In this document: positions 45,506 through 56,224 of the stretch, one piece after another
Layout: each line of letters begins with the position of its first letter
Numbering within the stretch: position 1 is the first letter of the stretch
Origin: Flectobacillus sp. BAB-3569
GTDB taxonomy: Bacteria; Bacteroidota; Bacteroidia; Cytophagales; Spirosomataceae
NCBI RefSeq assembly: GCF_002270355.1
Contig: NZ_NJFZ01000004.1
Span: 62,001 to 126,000, forward strand
Reading direction: 5' to 3'
DNA: 64,000 bases
The notes under the pieces: generated by a model
What the model was told of the DNA's origin: nothing
What the model saw: the letters and a program-made list of their open reading frames with translations, nothing else
Databases searched by the model: none
Translations under genes and position numbers: made by a program

Positions 45506-45517
45506 CAAATTTCCAAA

Positions 45518-47071
<1,554 letters not shown>

Positions 47072-47109
47072 TTAAGCAAAGTGTGAATTTGCTATACCGT
47101 TTCGGAGCG

Positions 47110-47140
47110 CAAAATTACTCTGTAAATCTCAGATAACCAA
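47110..47140 (-). promoter_or_regulatory. atpD promoter
   Basis: Minus strand: TTG (plus 47138-47140), 20-bp spacer, exact TAATTTTG (plus 47110-47117), matching the Bacteroidota sigma-A pattern. Confidence 0.7.
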
Positions 47141-47549
47141 TTGTTGTTTTTGGATTTTTACCAGTTTTTTTGCTGAAAAGGTATAGGTTTTGTTGAATCT
47201 TATTTAGTTTGGCTCTTTTGGCCATCCTGCTTTTTTCACAGCACACTCTTGATTTTGCCATATTTTTCCTTTTCAATATTCCAAAAAAAATCTATTTGTT
47301 TTAGATAATCCGTTTTTTTCAGAATTTGATAAAAAAAATTAGTGCAAATTTTCATCTTTTCGAAATGAGATTTTTTTTCGAAATTTTCCCCAAAAAAAAT
47401 TCAACAAACAATTCAAATTCAACTTACTCGTTTATTGAATTTGACTAAATAGCTTAATTTTTCAGGTATACGTTCTAAAGATTTCGTTGTATTATTGCGC
47501 TACAAATTCGACCAGTAGTGGTTTAGCATCATCTTATTCCCTCAAATTC
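47141..47549. other. AT-rich divergent region before the TM-TPR gene
   Basis: No gene. It has very long A and T runs (for example around 47280-47400), with no clear promoter for the plus-strand gene. The ORF beginning at 47487 has a non-homologous leader; the real start is taken as 47550. Confidence 0.4.
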
Positions 47550-49994
47550 ATGAATCATTCTTTCGCTTTTTGGAAACATTGGCAAAAAAATACTCAGTGG
47601 CTTTTTCTCTCTGCACTCGCTCTTCTACTGACTAGCTTGGTTGGTTTGGCTTATTACTATGTCAATTATCTAGAAAATGTCATTCATTGGGATATTCTAA
47701 GCGAACTCGATGACATCACCATCAGTCTAGATCCTGCCCAAAGTGCGGATGGAATGCTCCATATCCCAAGCAAAGCATATATAATTCGTGAACAATTTCT
47801 GGCTTCAACGATGCGTATCAACATAGAAGCTTCTTGGATTTTTACTATTTTAGCTATTATCGCATTGTCGCTCATTTATACCGGAATTACCTTCATTTCT
47901 CGTACTTGGTATCTCATTTTTACAGGTATAAGTGTCTTTTTACTTATGACCTTGCAATGGGATTTGTTTCTCAACCGTACAGGAAATTGGGTAGGATTCT
48001 GTATAATTATTGGTTTTGCAGGCTTGAGCTACTTTTTTCATGCCTTCAAACGTGATGCGTCTACAGTATTAAGATTTTCGACTTTTCTGGTCTATTGGTT
48101 AATTGTTGGAAGTATTACCATAAAGATGTCTTCTTACTTAAGTGCAATTACCCATTTTTCTACTCAACTCATTCCACAAGTTTTTATCCTAAGCGCACTT
48201 TTTATCTTTGGGATGGCATACGAAATACCCAAATGGTTTGTATTTATCAGTACGCGTGCTCAAGGCTCTCAAAATTTACTCAATTTTGTAGTGCTAACGC
48301 TGATTTACTGGTTTAATATCTTACTGGTTTTTCTACATAACAACAAAGTAATTGATTGGGATATGCTCTATCTTAATCCATTTTTGTTATTCGGATTGTC
48401 CACAATATTGGGTATTTGGAGTATCACAGACCGTATGATTTTAGCCGCCAAAGTACTCAACCACGAGTTCGCTACAACATTGATATATATTGGTTTAGCA
48501 ATTTTGAGTACATCGGGAATTTTTTATGCTTTTGCCACCGCAAATGACCCAATGATTGAGGTTTGGGAAGATATTATCATATACTCGAACTTAGTTATGG
48601 GGATTCTATTTTTCTTGTATGTACTTTCCAATTTTTACGGATTATTTCAACAAGGGCTATCTGTTTCGAAGGTGCTATACAAGCCATTGAGTCTACCAAT
48701 TTACGTATTTCGCATCATGGCGTTGATTATCTTGGTGGCATTATTTTCGATGAAATCCTTCTACACACTCAATCAAGCAGTGGCCTCTTATTATAATTCA
48801 TTGGGAGACCATCAGGTAGCAAACCACGATTATCGTTTTGCCGAAGTAGCCTATAAACAAGCCATTGGAGCTGAATTTCGTAACCATAAAACCAATTATG
48901 CTTTAGCCAGTTTAGCACTTTTACAAAACGATAATGAGACTGCCGCAGTCTATTTTAAAAGAGCTTTAGCTAAAAATCCTTCTCCATATGCCTACGAAGG
49001 TCTTGCGCGCTCATTCTCTGATCGTGATCGTTTTTTTGATGCTTTGTTTACCCTCAAAGAAGCAAGCAAGCATTTTCCTAAAAGCACTGAAATTCTCACT
49101 AATTTAGCCTATCTCTACAACAAAGCTAAGCAACTAGATTCAAGTTTAATTTACTTAGAAAAAGCTCAAGAGTTTTCGAGCAACTCCCCCATTACCGCCA
49201 GTAATTTGGTAGCATTTTGGGCAAAAAATGGAAAACTGGCTACTCAAAAAGAATATATTCAACAGCTTAAAGCATTTGATTACCCAAGTTATCAGGCAAA
49301 TGCACTTGCGCTAAAGCTTAGTACGCAAGCGCAGTCTGAAGTGGTTGAGATTTCAGCAAACCAACAAAAAGCCTTAGATGTATCTACGTTTGCATGGATT
49401 TATAATGCGGCTTTATTCCAGAAAAATCTAGGTACAGCAATTCCTTTACGTGACTTCGCCCAAAAAGCAGAAAATGACCAATATTCTGAAGATTTAGAAT
49501 TTGCCCATGCTATGCAACAATTCTATAAGGGAGATAAGCAACTTACTTTTGAACAATTACAAGCTTGGGCAAGCTCAGATACCAGTTCTAACAAAGCGCA
49601 ATATTACCAAGTCTTGTTAAATACGTTGGTTAAAAAAGAGAGTACCAGCGACAATTTTTCCGAAAATATTGTAGATGCCAAAGCAGCTCAATTAGCCATA
49701 TATCAGCATCCTCTCAATGAAAAGGTCTTAGAAAAAGTAAGTGCTTTTTATAACAATAATAAAAAACCAGAAGAAGCACACCGAATGCTAAACAATGCCT
49801 TGAAATGGAGAAAAGATAATCCTGCCATTTGGCAAATGTATATATTGCAATGTCTTACTATCGGAATGGAACCTTATGCCGAAGACGCCATGATAGAACT
49901 TCAAAAACGCTTCCCTACCGATTATCAGCGTTTTCTGCCTCAATATCAAGCTAAAATCGCTCTTATCGAAAAACAAAGTGCAGGTTTTCAATAA
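47550..49994 (+). CDS. multi-pass membrane protein with C-terminal TPR domain, unknown function
   Basis: About 814 residues from the ATG at 47550 ([13 protein letters not shown]). Roughly twelve hydrophobic helices occupy residues 15-420, with a periplasmic loop after the first. The C-terminal half is TPR-like: [60 protein letters not shown], and further repeats to the end. I recognise no family. The architecture (integral membrane domain plus TPR) suggests assembly or scaffolding of a partner complex. The next gene, an ABC ATPase, starts 89 bp after the stop, but a functional link is not shown. Confidence 0.75.
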   Translation: MNHSFAFWKHWQKNTQWLFLSALALLLTSLVGLAYYYVNYLENVIHWDILSELDDITISLDPAQSADGMLHIPSKAYIIREQFLASTMRINIEASWIFTILAIIALSLIYTGITFISRTWYLIFTGISVFLLMTLQWDLFLNRTGNWVGFCIIIGFAGLSYFFHAFKRDASTVLRFSTFLVYWLIVGSITIKMSSYLSAITHFSTQLIPQVFILSALFIFGMAYEIPKWFVFISTRAQGSQNLLNFVVLTLIYWFNILLVFLHNNKVIDWDMLYLNPFLLFGLSTILGIWSITDRMILAAKVLNHEFATTLIYIGLAILSTSGIFYAFATANDPMIEVWEDIIIYSNLVMGILFFLYVLSNFYGLFQQGLSVSKVLYKPLSLPIYVFRIMALIILVALFSMKSFYTLNQAVASYYNSLGDHQVANHDYRFAEVAYKQAIGAEFRNHKTNYALASLALLQNDNETAAVYFKRALAKNPSPYAYEGLARSFSDRDRFFDALFTLKEASKHFPKSTEILTNLAYLYNKAKQLDSSLIYLEKAQEFSSNSPITASNLVAFWAKNGKLATQKEYIQQLKAFDYPSYQANALALKLSTQAQSEVVEISANQQKALDVSTFAWIYNAALFQKNLGTAIPLRDFAQKAENDQYSEDLEFAHAMQQFYKGDKQLTFEQLQAWASSDTSSNKAQYYQVLLNTLVKKESTSDNFSENIVDAKAAQLAIYQHPLNEKVLEKVSAFYNNNKKPEEAHRMLNNALKWRKDNPAIWQMYILQCLTIGMEPYAEDAMIELQKRFPTDYQRFLPQYQAKIALIEKQSAGFQ

Positions 49995-50083
49995 ATAAGT
50001 ATGTTTGTTTTAGGAAAAAAGCTCAAGTCTCCTTTTGCCTATTGCTGAGGAAGTTTACTTTCACTTTAACCATTCAAACATTC

Positions 50084-50794
50084 ATGAAAATTATTGAAAC
50101 TACCAATATTTCAAAGCGCTATATCATGGGCGAAGAGGTAATCGACGCACTCAAATCGATTTCTATTTCTGTCAACAAAGGTGAATATGTGGCATTTATG
50201 GGACCTTCGGGTTCGGGTAAATCTACCTTGATGAACATTGTTGGCTGTTTGGACACACCTACTTCGGGACAATATATTTTGAATGGACAAGATGTAAGTA
50301 AAATGAGCGACGATGCTTTAGCAACGGTTCGTAATAAAGAAATCGGTTTCGTATTTCAAACCTTTAACCTATTGCCTCGTCAGTCTTCATTGGAAAATGT
50401 AGCTCTGCCATTAATTTATGCAGGTTATTCCAAAGCCGACCGTATCGAAAAGGCCATGCTTGCTCTCAAAGGAGTTGGTTTAGAAAACCGTGCTGGTCAC
50501 AAACCTAATGAGCTTTCAGGTGGTCAGCGCCAGCGTGTGGCTATTGCCAGAGCCTTGGTAAACGACCCTTCTATCCTACTTGCCGATGAGCCAACAGGTA
50601 ACCTTGATAGTAAAACCTCTTACGAAATCATGGATTTGTTTGACCAATTACATTCGAAAGGCAATACGATTGTAATGGTAACTCACGAAGATGATATTGC
50701 TCAATACGCGCACCGAATTTTGCGTTTGAGAGATGGCTTAGTAGAAAGTGACAAGATAAACCCAGATGTACGCAAGGCAAAAGGGATGTTCTAA
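50084..50794 (+). CDS. ABC transporter ATP-binding protein (MacB/LolD-type)
   Basis: 236 residues from the ATG at 50084 ([19 protein letters not shown]). Walker [13 protein letters not shown] near residue 42, Q-loop [15 protein letters not shown] signature [15 protein letters not shown], Walker [13 protein letters not shown] and H-loop VMVTHEDD are complete. The sequence belongs to the MacB/LolD/FtsE-like group that powers FtsX-type permeases. No permease is encoded next to it, so the partner must be elsewhere. Confidence 0.92.
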   Translation: MKIIETTNISKRYIMGEEVIDALKSISISVNKGEYVAFMGPSGSGKSTLMNIVGCLDTPTSGQYILNGQDVSKMSDDALATVRNKEIGFVFQTFNLLPRQSSLENVALPLIYAGYSKADRIEKAMLALKGVGLENRAGHKPNELSGGQRQRVAIARALVNDPSILLADEPTGNLDSKTSYEIMDLFDQLHSKGNTIVMVTHEDDIAQYAHRILRLRDGLVESDKINPDVRKAKGMF

Positions 50795-50831
50795 AAACTG
50801 ATCTTTGCTCATTTTCATGATACACATTTAT

Positions 50832-50883
50832 ATAAAAGTCAAAAAAGTAGGCTTTCAAGGAAGCCTACTTTTTTGACTTTTAT
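50832..50883. terminator. 23-bp perfect hairpin after the ABC ATPase
   Basis: Arms 50832-50854 and 50861-50883 are perfectly complementary, with a 6-nt loop; both flanks are A/T-rich. Confidence 0.85.
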
Positions 50884-50998
50884 GAAATATAGAGATATGG
50901 ATATCATATTCTTTAAAAAAATTTTACATTTTCAACACACTGAAATACAGTCAATTACAAATTATTTTCAGAAATTTTAAAATTTTCTTTCTCAAAAA

Positions 50999-51030
50999 TT
51001 TGCTTTTCATATTCCAACTCCCTAATTTTG
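50999..51030 (+). promoter_or_regulatory. promoter of the initiator tRNA gene
   Basis: TTTG at 50999-51002, 20-bp spacer, exact TAATTTTG at 51023-51030; the tRNA begins 27 bp later. Confidence 0.7.
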
Positions 51031-51056
51031 CAACCCAGTAACAAACACAACAACAC

Positions 51057-51129
<73 letters not shown>

Positions 51130-51135
51130 CAAGGT

Positions 51136-51166
51136 AAAGACGAGCTGAAATAGCTCGTCTTTTTAT
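51136..51166 (+). terminator. tRNA gene terminator
   Basis: A perfect 11-bp stem, AAAGACGAGCT / AGCTCGTCTTT (51136-51146 and 51152-51162), 5-nt loop, T-run. Confidence 0.9.
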
Positions 51167-51195
51167 TTTTAATAATTTATCATTGTCATTCCAAA

Positions 51196-51226
51196 GGGAG
51201 CTGTATCGCCCGATACGGTAACTCCC
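51196..51226. other. hairpin in the gap before era
   Basis: GGGAG / CTCCC outer arms and GTATCG / CGATAC inner arms (51203-51208 and 51211-51216). No T-run. It is possibly the remnant of an interspersed repeat. Confidence 0.35.
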
Positions 51227-51337
51227 GAGCATCATCAAAACACTCATTTTTAGGGAATACTAGAAGAATCCTAGATAGAGTTTTCTTATCTTGTACGGGA
51301 CTCCATTAACATGGCAAGGGTAATCGTGGACTAGTTC

Positions 51338-52243
51338 ATGGAACAAATCAATCACAAAGCTGGCTTTGTCAGTATTATTGGCAAACCCAACGTAGGAAAA
51401 TCTACCTTAATGAATGTTTTGGTAGGTGAGCGTCTATCTATCATCACTTCCAAAGCTCAAACTACTCGCCATCGTATTATGGGGATTTTGAATGGGCAAC
51501 ACAATGGTGTAGATTTTCAATTAGTTTATTCTGACACTCCAGGCATTATTTTGCCTAAATACGAGCTTCACAAATCCATGATGAGTTTTGTGCATAGTTC
51601 GTTGGAAGATGCAGACATTATTTTGTTCGTTACGGATATTTTCGAAAAATATGACGAAGATGATGTAATCAACAAATTAGCACGCATCAACCATGTTCCA
51701 GTGCTTTTGTTAATCAACAAAATTGATTTAGCTACAGAAGAACAAGTGCAAGAAAAAATCGCTCATTGGCGTGAACGTTTCCCTACGCAAGCAATTATTC
51801 CAATCTCAGCACTAGGACAAAAGAATATTGGCTCTATTTTCGACACTATTGTAAATAGCCTTCCTAATCATCCTCCTTATTTTGAAAAGGATGAGCTAAC
51901 AGATAAGCCTGAACGTTTTTTTGCTTCGGAAATTATTCGTGAGAAAATTTTCAAAAACTACAAAAAAGAAATCCCCTATTCTTGTGAGGTAGCTATTACA
52001 GCCTTCAAAGAGGAAGATAATATTATCAGAATTTCGTCAGAAATCTACGTAGAGCGTGTAACCCAACGTGCCATTATTATTGGTCACAAAGGCGAATCCA
52101 TCAAAAAAGTAGGAATTCAAGCTCGTGAAGAACTAGAGAAATTCTTTGGTAAAAAAGTGTTCTTGGAACAATTTGTGAAAGTCGAACCAGAGTGGCGTTC
52201 GAAAGCACAAAAACTCAAGCAATTTGGCTATAGCCAAGATTAA
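51338..52243 (+). CDS. era: GTPase Era
   Basis: 301 residues. G1 IIGKPNVGKSTLMN (about 14-27), G2 TTRHRIMG, G3 SDTPGII, G4 LLINKIDLA. The C-terminal KH domain (about 205-290) carries RAIIIGHKGESIKKVGIQAREELEKFFGKKVFLEQFVKV, which binds the 3' end of 16S rRNA. Era is needed for 30S ribosome maturation. The der gene lies 209 bp downstream. Length and all motifs are complete. Confidence 0.97.
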   Translation: MEQINHKAGFVSIIGKPNVGKSTLMNVLVGERLSIITSKAQTTRHRIMGILNGQHNGVDFQLVYSDTPGIILPKYELHKSMMSFVHSSLEDADIILFVTDIFEKYDEDDVINKLARINHVPVLLLINKIDLATEEQVQEKIAHWRERFPTQAIIPISALGQKNIGSIFDTIVNSLPNHPPYFEKDELTDKPERFFASEIIREKIFKNYKKEIPYSCEVAITAFKEEDNIIRISSEIYVERVTQRAIIIGHKGESIKKVGIQAREELEKFFGKKVFLEQFVKVEPEWRSKAQKLKQFGYSQD

Positions 52244-52452
52244 TGAGTAGAAACAGTCGTGCTACTCTCCTATTATGAGAACAACTTGAGACCATCAATC
52301 ATGTGTTGTCAAGGGTTATTCATCACATAGGGTTTTAATGACCGTCGAGTCATACATTTATTATCAACCAGAGGTGCTCCATTTCTAACCACCTTCTTGC
52401 AATGACAAGCTCGACAGGATGAATTGGAGAAACAGCTCAAACAACCAACAAA

Positions 52453-53775
52453 ATGTCAAATATTTTAGCAATTGTAGGTCGCCCAAACGTGGGTAAATCT
52501 ACATTATTCAACCGCCTTATCGAACAAAAGAAGGCGATTATGGACAACGTATCTGGTGTAACTCGTGACCGTCACTACGGCTTTGGCGAGTGGACAGGTA
52601 AATACTTCACAGTTATTGATACAGGTGGATACGTGCATGGGTCAGAAGACACATTTGAGGGTGCTATTCGTGAACAAGTAGAATTGGCTATCGACGAAGC
52701 AGATGTGTTATTATTTGTGGTAGATTGTCACACAGGTATTACCGACTTAGACAAAGACTTTGCTAATGTCCTACGTCGTTCAAAGAAGCCTGTATATGTT
52801 GCAGCCAACAAAGCTGATACCTTCGAAAAAGGTCTAATGGCTGCTGAATTTTATGAATTAGGTTTAGGTGAACCATTTGCTATCTCGGCAGAAAACGGTT
52901 CGGGTACAGGAGATTTGCTTGATGGGATTGTAAGTCATTTCCCAGAAGAAGGTATCGAAAACCCACATCAAGATATTCCTAAGATCGCTATTTTAGGGAA
53001 ACCAAACGTAGGAAAATCTTCTTTCTTGAATGCTCTATTAGGTAAGCAAAGAAGTATTGTAACTGATATCGCAGGTACAACACGCGATGCCATCGACAAT
53101 CACTATACTTTATACGGAAAAGAGTTTATCATTACAGATACCGCAGGTATTCGTCGTAAGGCAAAAATCGATGATAACTTAGAATACTACTCTATTCTTC
53201 GTTCACTGAAAGCCATGGAAGAATGTGATGTTGCAGTTGTTGTAATCGATGCTACTACAATCGACCCTCTTACTGGCTTACAAGCGCAGGATATGAACAT
53301 TATTTCGATGGCACACCGTGCGAAAAAAGGAATTGTGTTGATGATCAATAAGTGGGATTTGGTGGAAAAAGATTCAATGACTTCAAAACGTCTTGAAGAT
53401 GCAATCCGTCAACGTATGGCTCCGCTCAACTATATGCCAATGATTTTTACTTCGGTAAAAGATAAAGTGCGTATTTTCCAAGCGGTTGAAAAGGTATTGG
53501 AGGTTTACGAAAACAAAACAAAACGTATTCCTACCTCTAAGTTGAATGAAGTGATGTTGCAGGTTATTGAAAACTACCCTCCTCCAGCATGGAAAGGGAA
53601 GTATATCAAAATTAAATATTTGACTCAATTACCAACAAAAGCACCATCTTTTGTATTATTTTGTAACTTGCCTCAGTATATCAGAGAAAGTTATGAACGA
53701 TACTTAGAAAACAAAATGCGTGAGCACTTTGACTTCACTGGTGTACCAATTCAATTATTCTTTAGAAAAAAATAA
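52453..53775 (+). CDS. der: ribosome-associated GTPase Der (EngA)
   Basis: 440 residues with the tandem G domains unique to Der. The first has VGRPNVGKSTLFN at residues 8-20, DTGGYV and NKAD. The second has LGKPNVGKSSFLN (about 181-193), DTAGIRRK and MINKWDLVE. The C-terminal KH-like domain (about 355-440) ends FTGVPIQLFFRKK. It is required for 50S assembly. It follows era on the same strand. Confidence 0.97.
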   Translation: MSNILAIVGRPNVGKSTLFNRLIEQKKAIMDNVSGVTRDRHYGFGEWTGKYFTVIDTGGYVHGSEDTFEGAIREQVELAIDEADVLLFVVDCHTGITDLDKDFANVLRRSKKPVYVAANKADTFEKGLMAAEFYELGLGEPFAISAENGSGTGDLLDGIVSHFPEEGIENPHQDIPKIAILGKPNVGKSSFLNALLGKQRSIVTDIAGTTRDAIDNHYTLYGKEFIITDTAGIRRKAKIDDNLEYYSILRSLKAMEECDVAVVVIDATTIDPLTGLQAQDMNIISMAHRAKKGIVLMINKWDLVEKDSMTSKRLEDAIRQRMAPLNYMPMIFTSVKDKVRIFQAVEKVLEVYENKTKRIPTSKLNEVMLQVIENYPPPAWKGKYIKIKYLTQLPTKAPSFVLFCNLPQYIRESYERYLENKMREHFDFTGVPIQLFFRKK

Positions 53776-53793
53776 GGAACTGGCAATCAGTAG

Positions 53794-53863
53794 TGTACGA
53801 AGGATTATAAAACTGTTTATTTCGGATATCGGATTTCTGAAATAGTTGAAAATCCTTCGTAAA
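53794..53863. repeat. palindromic interspersed element, short form (70 bp)
   Basis: Ends TACGAAGGATT (53796-53806) and AATCCTTCGTA (53851-53861), a perfect 11-bp inverted repeat. The interior TTTATTTCGGATATCGGAT is identical to that in the 152-bp form at 32282-32433. It lies 18 bp after the der stop. Confidence 0.7.
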
Positions 53864-53933
53864 AGCTAACACTGATTGAATACCCTTTAACAAATATGAA
53901 TATCAATCGTACTATTATCTCGACACTCTGGCT

Positions 53934-54018
53934 CAACAGTTTTCTGTTGTAGGAAGGTTTGTCATGGGTAAAAGGTACTACTCAAAAGAGTCTTTCTGCA
54001 TAAGGAAGGCTCTTTTTT
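53934..54018 (+). other. candidate structured RNA or leader before the EamA gene
   Basis: Two hairpins: CAACAG-TTTT-CTGTTG (53934-53949) and AAAAGAG...CTCTTTT (53984-53990 and 54010-54016, with GTCTTTC/GAAGG inside) ending in a T-run, 75 bp before the EamA start. It has the look of an attenuator or a small RNA with its own terminator; the class is not recognised. The whole gap is 53776-54091. Confidence 0.35.
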
Positions 54019-54091
54019 GTTTTGCGATAAGCGTAAGAGTCTTTCTTCCATAATTAACCAAATCTCTTATCGCACAAAGCCCTTAAACTCG

Positions 54092-55009
54092 ATGAAAACA
54101 AAATCAACCCACAAGTCTAGTTATTTTGCAGGAGTTATTCTTGTCTTTGTAGGAGCAGTAGCCTTCGCTGGAAAAGCCGTGTTGGTACGATATAACTATC
54201 TACATTATCATGTAGATACCATTTCACTACTTGCTCTAAGAATGCTTTTTTCGGCACCATTTTATATAGGTATTCTGGTATTCAAAAACATAAAAGATAC
54301 TACAAAGCCAACGCTCAGTAGCAAAGAGTGGCTAACAATGATTTTGATTGGTATTGTTGGATATTATTTGGCGGCTCTATTCGATTTTTGGGGATTAAAC
54401 TATGTAACAGCTAGTGTTGAGAGATTAATTCTGTTCTTGTATCCAACTATTGTCGTTATTGTTTCAGCGATTTTTTTGAAAAAGAAAATTACTAAAATTC
54501 AATATTTAGCACTAGTTGTGACATATCTTGGAGTATTTTTTTCCTTTATTCCTGACCTAAAAATTGGAATGCAAAAGGATTTATTATTAGGCTCGTTTTT
54601 AGTATTTCTGAGTGCCTTTACCTATGCTTTATATTTGATTGGCAGTGGCGAAATGATTCCCAAAATAGGTTCTTTGCGATTCACTTGTTATGCCATGTTG
54701 ATTTCGACAGTGATTGTGATGGGACATTTCTTTTTGACCAAGCACCCAAATCTATTCTCCTATCCTAAAGAGGCATACTTGCTTTCTTTTGTAATGGCTT
54801 TGTTTACCACGGTAATTCCATCGTTTATGATTTCGGATGGCATTAAGAAAATAGGCTCAGGAAATGCTTCTATTATTGGGAGTATTGGCCCTGTTGCCAC
54901 GATTATCATGGCAAATGTATTTCTTAACGAGCCGATTAGTATTTGGCAAATAGGAGGCACGATAATAGTCTTAATAGGAGTATTGATGATTTCTGTAAAA
55001 GGAAAATAA
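54092..55009 (+). CDS. EamA-family (DMT) transporter
   Basis: About 305 residues from the ATG at 54092 (MKTKSTHKSSYFAG); an upstream ATG at 54017 lies within the preceding terminator-like hairpin. Ten hydrophobic helices in two five-helix EamA repeats. The first is marked by GAVAFAGKAVLVRYNYLHYHVDTISLLALRMLF and VTASVERLILFLYPTIVVIVSAIFL-like blocks; the second ends ASIIGSIGPVATIIMANVFLNEP. Metabolite export or import is likely, substrate unknown. The possible structured leader upstream suggests ligand- or stress-dependent control. Confidence 0.87.
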   Translation: MKTKSTHKSSYFAGVILVFVGAVAFAGKAVLVRYNYLHYHVDTISLLALRMLFSAPFYIGILVFKNIKDTTKPTLSSKEWLTMILIGIVGYYLAALFDFWGLNYVTASVERLILFLYPTIVVIVSAIFLKKKITKIQYLALVVTYLGVFFSFIPDLKIGMQKDLLLGSFLVFLSAFTYALYLIGSGEMIPKIGSLRFTCYAMLISTVIVMGHFFLTKHPNLFSYPKEAYLLSFVMALFTTVIPSFMISDGIKKIGSGNASIIGSIGPVATIIMANVFLNEPISIWQIGGTIIVLIGVLMISVKGK

Positions 55010-55020
55010 GCACTTAAAAA

Positions 55021-55085
55021 ATAAAGGAACAAAGTAGCAGCGCTCACATCTATCAAAGATGAAGCTCTCTACTTTGTTCCTTTAT
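55021..55085. terminator. long hairpin between convergent EamA and YCF48 genes
   Basis: A perfect 17-bp stem (55021-55037 and 55069-55085) with further partial pairing inside the 31-nt loop. The arms are built on AAAGGAACAAAGTAG. Confidence 0.8.
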
Positions 55086-55104
55086 CTTTTCTAATTTTAC
55101 TGGT

Positions 55105-56139
55105 CTACTTTAAAAAATCTGTATTCAAGCGCGCAACTGTCCCTTTTCCTCCTACGGCCCACACACTATTACCAACAATACTGATCGCATGGAATGGGGT
55201 TTTATCAATCATAGTCCAACTTTTTCCAAAGTCTTTCGAATAGCTTGTGCCTGATGGACCAACAGCAATAATGATTTTCTTTTGCCATATACCGACTCCT
55301 TCTTTCAAGCCAGCAGGATTGGTATTAGCCTCCAATTGCCAGGTTTTTCCAGCATCTGCAGTAACCAATACATTGGGTAAGTCTTTTTCAACTTCCAAAT
55401 AGTCGCCGCCTACAGCCACACCATGCTGGTTATCCCAAAATTTCATTCCGAACAAACCTGATGCTTTACCTGCAGGCACAGGAGTATCAATTGCCTCCCA
55501 TGTTTGTCCTTGGTTTAAAGTTCTAAATACTCGTGCAGACTCAGCTCCTCCAGTACATATATAAGCCTGTTTTTTACCTACAGTAATCATACTTGTACCC
55601 GAAGCTGCAAATGCTGCCTCTGTACCTTTATTGGCTGGTAAAGCCGTTGGAATTAATCTTTCCCAGGTTTTGCCTGCATCCTTGGTTTTGAGTAAAAACC
55701 AGTGCCCTGCCACGGGATCTGAAAAAACTAGCCCCGTATTTTTATCCCAAAAGTCTATACCATCAAAAAAAACACCCTTTTCTTCTGTTTGGAAAACTAA
55801 ATTCCAAGTTTGTCCTGCGTCATCAGTGCGATAAATCTTCGCAGCGCCTTCTGAGGCTTCTCCTGCACTTACAATAATTGCCTCTTTTTCATTAAATGCA
55901 TAAATATCTCTAAAATCTAATTTCTCCGCATTAGGAACATTAATTACCTGCCAATTTTGTCCTCCATCAATAGTTCTTAGCACAGTACCCTTACTCCCAC
56001 TAATCCATACATTTTTATCAGAAAGAGCATGAACGGTTCTAAAACTCGCTGTGGTATTGATATTCTGGCGCAACCATTGTGCCTTTGATGACAGGCTGAA
56101 AAAAGAAAATAATAGAAAAGTAATGAATAAATTTTTCAT
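55105..56139 (-). CDS. YCF48-type (BNR-repeat) secreted beta-propeller protein
   Basis: 344 residues, signal peptide FITFLLFSFFSLSSKAQ. Repeats of the photosystem-II-stability-factor/BNR type: GTVLRTIDGGQNWQVI, KIYRTDDAGQTWNLV, LLKTKDAGKTWERL, RVFRTLNQGQTWEAI, VLVTADAGKTWQLE and GTSYSKDFGKSWTMI, all with the Asp-box xDGGxTW pattern. It forms a six- or seven-bladed propeller in the periplasm or at the surface. The function in non-photosynthetic bacteria is unknown. No C-terminal sorting domain is seen. Confidence 0.85.
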   Translation of the reverse strand: MKNLFITFLLFSFFSLSSKAQWLRQNINTTASFRTVHALSDKNVWISGSKGTVLRTIDGGQNWQVINVPNAEKLDFRDIYAFNEKEAIIVSAGEASEGAAKIYRTDDAGQTWNLVFQTEEKGVFFDGIDFWDKNTGLVFSDPVAGHWFLLKTKDAGKTWERLIPTALPANKGTEAAFAASGTSMITVGKKQAYICTGGAESARVFRTLNQGQTWEAIDTPVPAGKASGLFGMKFWDNQHGVAVGGDYLEVEKDLPNVLVTADAGKTWQLEANTNPAGLKEGVGIWQKKIIIAVGPSGTSYSKDFGKSWTMIDKTPFHAISIVGNSVWAVGGKGTVARLNTDFLK

Positions 56140-56173
56140 AGAGCTTGTTGAATAATGAAATCATTTATAAAAA

Positions 56174-56210
56174 GAAAAGCCCCATCATAGTAAGAATGAC
56201 GGGGCTTTTC
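56174..56210 (-). terminator. terminator of the T9SS Ig-repeat gene
   Basis: A perfect 10-bp stem GAAAAGCCCC / GGGGCTTTTC (56174-56183 and 56201-56210), T-run on the minus strand. Confidence 0.85.
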
Positions 56211-56224
56211 AGGGAATATTTTTA

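Noticed and set aside
51181-51337. Possible riboswitch or leader before era
   Set aside because: Only one short hairpin without a terminator is present, and nothing in it matches a known class; listed as a plain hairpin.
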